Positions 17,777 to 21,381 of a stretch of DNA of 21,381 bases are shown here, piece by piece. Location of the stretch: NCBI GenBank assembly GCA_002081555.1, contig MZNV01001144.1:1-21381 (forward strand), in the 5' to 3' direction. A program made the translations under genes and the position numbers. Position 1 is the first letter of the stretch. The number at the start of each line of letters is the position of its first letter. Source of the stretch: Protostelium mycophagum. Lineage: Eukaryota; Evosea; Variosea; Protosteliida; Protosteliaceae. The notes beneath the pieces were generated by a model. That model was not told the origin of the DNA, searched no databases, and saw nothing but the letters and a program-made list of their open reading frames with translations.

Positions 17777-19378
17777 ATGGATCTCAAGCAAGATGCAGAG
17801 GCGACCTTGCTTCCTCATTCAGATGAAGATGAATGGTACCTGATTGAATCTCAATTAAACAAAAATTGGAACAGCCCAGAAGATGTGATCAAGGTCATCA
17901 CCTTTTTTGCTTCTCAAGATTTCGAAGATGCCGCTTCTTTAAAACAGGTGAGCTCATCATCGTTTCACCTATCACATTTTTGAAGGTTCTTCTTTACAGC
18001 GAACTGCCGTTCGATCCTGATCAATTAATGAGAAAAGTCATCCCCACAATCAAGCAGTTAGCACTCGATCTTCCAAAACTCTTTCCAAGTGGCAGACTTC
18101 CTCTTTTGTCACAGGAACTTCCACGTATCACACTGTCTAAAGAACAGGTTAGTCTCATTGATGGTTGTATAATTGAATAAACGATCAGATTGCATCTCTA
18201 CTGGCGCATATGTTCTTGTGCACACTGAACAGACCAAATTGGATGAACATCGACAGCTACCACGACTTTAGATGTTGGCATCAGAGTGAACTTCCTTGTT
18301 CTTTGGCTTATCTTCAAACACTCTTGAATTATTTTAGAGCGATTTCAGAAGGTAACTACAATTTCATAAATATATAGAAATAAATTAATTTTACTTCGTC
18401 ATCTTTAAATTTGCAAAATCAAAACAATTCAGAAGAATGAACCATCAATATAAAAATCGTTTTTTAAAATGGTGAAATTTTATCAGGAATAATTGATTTA
18501 AATTCTTCGGTCACATTTTCCAAGAAGAATCTCAACGCAGAGGTGAGCTCCTCTTCCCCCATAGACTGCGATTCTAAATGAATAGACAGTAAATTGGGAC
18601 GAGTTAGACATTGAACTTTCTGATATAAAATTACAATTGTACGGGGACATTGGTGACGGCGGAGAGGCAGAGGTGCGGTGACGTCATGTCTGTATCTATT
18701 TTTAGTGTATAATAGGTGGACTGCGCAAATAAAGACATAGGATTTGGGAAGACTGGTTCACAAGAAGAGATTTTGCTGGGTATGTCCCCTGAGGCATGCA
18801 TAATCGTTTGGCTGTCTACAACGATGAAAGATACGGAATCTGTATCTATTTTTGGAGCAGCGAGAGTTGGATATTGCCGTGGTTATGGAGTGGAAGCAAC
18901 TTTATTGGATAGATGCGAAGAGGTGTGTTTGTGCCGGATCTTTTCATTAAGAATCGCAGGGTGTGTTGTCCTCGACTGACAGGTTGATCATTGCGATCGA
19001 TGCATCAGAGTACGATCAACACTCCTCCAAGATAGTTTCACTTCAACAGCAACTCGAATGGCCCCGTTGTAAGCGCGAACTAAACAAGGTAATTTTCACC
19101 GAAAATTTGGATCGGTGACATCCTCAGGCTTATTGTGGATTTTTATTTGGGGCGGAGCGGAGTGAGATCTTGTTCTCTACACCGTTGTAAAGTTTGATTG
19201 TATTTCAGAAAGAGATGTCGCCATGAGCGCGTTTTGGGGCTGTGGGAGTTTTGCTGGTGACCCACATTTAAAATTCCTTTTAATTTGGCTGGCCGCTAGC
19301 GCCGCAAAAATCAATCTAGTGTTGTGCACATACGGGAGAGAAGAATATAATCAAGTCATTGAAAAGGTGAAGTTCTGA
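17777..19378 (+). CDS. Poly(ADP-ribose) glycohydrolase (PARG), macro-type
   Basis: About 390 residues in nine exons. The N-terminal helical part (LPRITLSKEQ, then IASLLAHMFLCTLNRPNW) matches the accessory domain of macromolecular PARG. The catalytic exon reads VDCANKDIGFGKTGSQEE, where family members have VDFANKYIGGG...QEE. Both catalytic Glu residues are kept, but the GGG is GFG and the loop before QEE is about three residues shorter than usual. AARVGYCRGYG, IIAIDASEYD and FWGCGSFAGDPHLKFLLIW correspond to the ISGAEQYSxYxGY, IVAIDAL and WGCGAFGGDxxLK blocks. It hydrolyses ribose-ribose bonds in poly(ADP-ribose), so it implies a PARP system. There is no long regulatory N-terminus, so this is a short form. 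The intron after residue ~283 seems to use the second of two overlapping GT donors (18925). Confidence 0.93.
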
Positions 19379-19905
19379 AATCAACAACCACAGGGTGAAA
19401 CTGCTGATTGTCCACATTACCAGTTGCAAAAGGGACTGATATATCCCAGTTTGTATCGGAGAACAAGGAGAAAGGAGCTTCGTTCTTGTTGAAGAAGATA
19501 AAGGACGCAAGAGATTTCTCCAACTCAAGAACAGATGCGGAGTTCTCTGTGCTAGAATGTTGATCAGCTGAAAATAAAATCTGACCCATTTATATAACCT
19601 ATTGAATGAGATGATTTAAGCATCTGACAAAATGTGAAAGTGACAGATCAGATGTTGAAAATGACACACTCCCTAGATACATCCAATTAACCTCTCAAGG
19701 TTCTGAGTTCCCTTTCCAATTCTGCTGACATGGCCTCCAAAAGACGAAGTTTCTGCTCCCAGTATGCATTCCAATTACTTGATTGATGATGACCTTGTGC
19801 CCTCTTCAGATTACTGAGCTCTGCCATGCTCTGTTCGATGTTATCGAGTTCGTCTGCAATGTTGTCCGTCCAGTCATAACCAGAAGGATTGGTTGGTGTG
19901 CTCAT
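19356..19905 (-). CDS. Small coiled-coil protein, function unknown
   Basis: About 145 residues in two exons. The first in-frame ATG is at 19905 (MSTPTNPSGYDWTDN). The first exon forms a strongly helical, coiled-coil segment (IADELDNIEQSMAELSNLKR, then YWEQKLRLLEAMSAELEREL). The intron runs from near 19692 to a TTTTCAG acceptor near 19569. The second exon is less charged and ends VVVDFRTSPFQ. I do not recognise the family. A Cys-containing frame is open upstream of the ATG (CNPNKTDNFCSSC) without its own ATG, so an upstream exon is possible. Its stop lies inside the PARG coding end, giving a 23-nt antisense overlap. Confidence 0.6.
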
Positions 19906-20025
19906 TTTCTTGCGTAAAATGGGTGTGGGTTTGATCTTTTCGCAGGAAGAGCAAAAATTGTCGGTTTTATTTGGGTTACAGAGTCGTGTAGTGTTCTTGT
20001 GCTGAGCCTCTTCCAACTAGTCTCT

Positions 20026-20916
20026 TCATACCCCCCACCATAAAATAAACTCCGTCCTATTTTTTTTCAATTTCTTTCCCATTATTGTATTTTTGCTTGC
20101 CTTTATGAGGTGTCCTGTGTTGGTCCACCCCTCTGCATTCGGAAAACCAAAAGCGCCGCTTCTGACTCTGACATAGACAAGACCCACCAAAATATAAGCC
20201 GCCAGAACACTGAAAAATCTAAACATGTCAGCGGGATTTTTTATCATCAACGTACATAATCAACAGGATGCCACCCACAGTTAATCCTCCCTTTGGTATT
20301 GCACATGCGTGCTTCGACTTGAAGCTCACAGTGTATGAGTTTGTATTCCCCATGGGAATGGTCGTGTAGCTCGTGAACAGTGCAGTCTCAACTGCTGGAT
20401 CGCACGTTCCGATCACTTTCACATCTGATGAGATCGATCCTTGTGCAGTGGTAATTTTGACACCTTCAGATGTTAGATGATCGACAAGCAACTAACATAC
20501 CTTCTCCATCCTTGCCTAAATCTGTTGTTGTTGCTGCAATGTATCAAACAGATGTCGCAGCTGATTTTAAAGGCGCACCTGGGCCAAGTTTGACATCATT
20601 TGTCCCCATGATACAAGTTGAAAATTGATCTACCACATAGTTACAACAAGTGCAGCCAGAGGGACAGATGCCTGGCTGTTGCAGACTCTGACAGAAACTG
20701 AATCGGTAGACCTATCACATATTACAACAGAATCCATCAGTGATCGCTCACATTTGAAGAACTAGGGTCTTGGTAGACGAAATCAGTCGTTAATTTTAAT
20801 GCGCTGAGATCATAATCGCCAAAGCGACAATCCCCCCAACCTGGTAGCTTGACAGGAGCATCCTGTGTCTTTCCGAGAAATATGCAAAGACAGAAGAAGA
20901 AGATCGTGGAGAGCAT
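20026..20916 (-). CDS. MRH-domain type I membrane protein (Atg27 / CD-M6PR-like)
   Basis: About 250 residues in five exons. ATG 20916 opens a signal peptide (MLSTIFFFCLCIFLG). The lumenal part is an MRH-type domain: CRFGDYDLSALK, YRFSFCQSL, a Cys-rich stretch (CPSGCTCC), then VKVIGTCDPAV, YTVSFKSKHAC. The paired Cys and the YDLS element are typical of cation-dependent mannose-6-phosphate receptors and of Atg27. A single membrane helix follows (GGILLIIFFSVLAAYILVGL), then a short cytosolic tail (GAFGFPNAEGWTNTGHLIK) and a basic end. Likely a Golgi/endosome cargo or vesicle-cycling protein. The mannose-6-phosphate ligand residues cannot be checked here, so sugar binding is not assumed. Upstream in-frame codons to 21100 are probably leader. 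Confidence 0.88.
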
Positions 20917-21381
20917 GGCGACGAGGAAGATTTTTCTGTCAGAAAAAAACAGAAAATGTGGGCGTCGAACAAGGAGAATTCTCCTTCGCTTTTTCTTCTT
21001 CGCGAACATGCAAATGTCAACCAACCAAGAAGTAATGTCATGAATGACACAAGCGCACAGAGTCTGAGAAATGTAGAAAATACATAATATATATGCCTTC
21101 AAGTGTGTTTTTCAATCACTTATAATAGACCGAACCTGCTCTAGTGCGTAGAGTGTTAAATTGCAAGTAGATATAGGGACTCTTTTCTTGATAATAGTAT
21201 GAGAGGCACAGGGTCAAGTTTCTCAGGATATTGGATGATCTTGTGTCAGGCATTGATGACATAGAAGAACAAATAATTAATATAATTTATTTGCAAGTTG
21301 CAACAATGTTTAAATCAATGTTGTTGTTTATTTATTAAAGTTTGCAAAGTGACGCATGCGCGTTTACAACGCGCAACACAG
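20917..21381. other. 5' flank of the MRH-protein gene
   Basis: 465 bp with no further gene recognised. On the minus strand, the segment next to the start codon is open without stops for about 60 codons but lacks family similarity. The distal part is AT-rich with short T/A tracts. Confidence 0.5.
21358..21374. repeat. Perfect short hairpin at the window edge
   Basis: GCGCGTT, loop TAC, AACGCGC: seven GC-rich base pairs in an AT-rich setting, preceded by GACGCATGC. No T-run follows and the role is unknown. Confidence 0.6.

Noticed and set aside
18716-18979. Reading PARG straight through the intron after residue ~283
   Set aside because: The read-through loses the IIAIDASEYD block, which matches the family when the intron is removed.

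Overview
The window looks like a compact, intron-dense genome of a free-living protist. Eleven protein genes are packed into about 20 kb on both strands. I infer more than 70 spliceosomal introns, mostly 35-65 nt, with GT...AG ends. Gene content suggests an amoebozoan-like eukaryote (a fungal/Dictyostelium-type RasGAP without the N-terminal half of IQGAP, an animal-type (6-4) photolyase, a macromolecular PARG and an MRH-type sorting receptor). No single feature proves the taxon. All gene models were spliced by eye, so exon edges are predictions.

Left edge (1-1077): a perfect 249-bp direct repeat with a 64-bp spacer, then a strong inverted repeat, then gene 1. Gene 1 (1078-3624, +) is a predicted secreted or ER-lumen protein. 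Its C-terminal half has a Fic-like motif (HPYADYNGRTTR), and its N-terminal half has a loose resemblance to ADP-ribosyltransferase folds. About 1.1 kb of mostly non-coding DNA follows. Next come a RasGAP of the Sar1/GapA/DGAP1 class (4821-8084, +) and a leucine-rich-repeat protein (8203-9238, +).

Centre: an AlkB-type dioxygenase (10594-9395, -) and a (6-4)-photolyase/cryptochrome (10703-13402, +) stand head to head over only 108 bp. That gap holds a perfect 19-bp palindrome made of two CACGTG boxes. Both are DNA-repair enzymes, and both carry terminal sequences reminiscent of PCNA-binding motifs. A short KANSL2/INO80D-like zinc-finger gene (13456-13894, +) follows, then a CDP-alcohol phosphatidyltransferase (14269-15942, +).

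Right part: a C2-domain protein with a C-terminal hydrophobic segment (17616-16329, -) is divergent from a poly(ADP-ribose) glycohydrolase (17777-19378, +). The PARG 3' end overlaps a small unrecognised coiled-coil gene (19905-19356, -). Last comes an MRH/Atg27/cation-dependent M6P-receptor-like membrane protein (20916-20026, -).

The most unusual signals are in the introns. A GAAATTTC palindrome recurs shortly after 5' splice sites, and two introns of gene 1 share nearly the same first 22 nt. A second palindrome family (ATCTACAAC/GTTGTAGAT) is scattered through introns and spacers. Introns go down to 19 and 23 nt, and several are stop-free with lengths divisible by three. I saw no tRNA, rRNA, CRISPR array or recognisable viral element.
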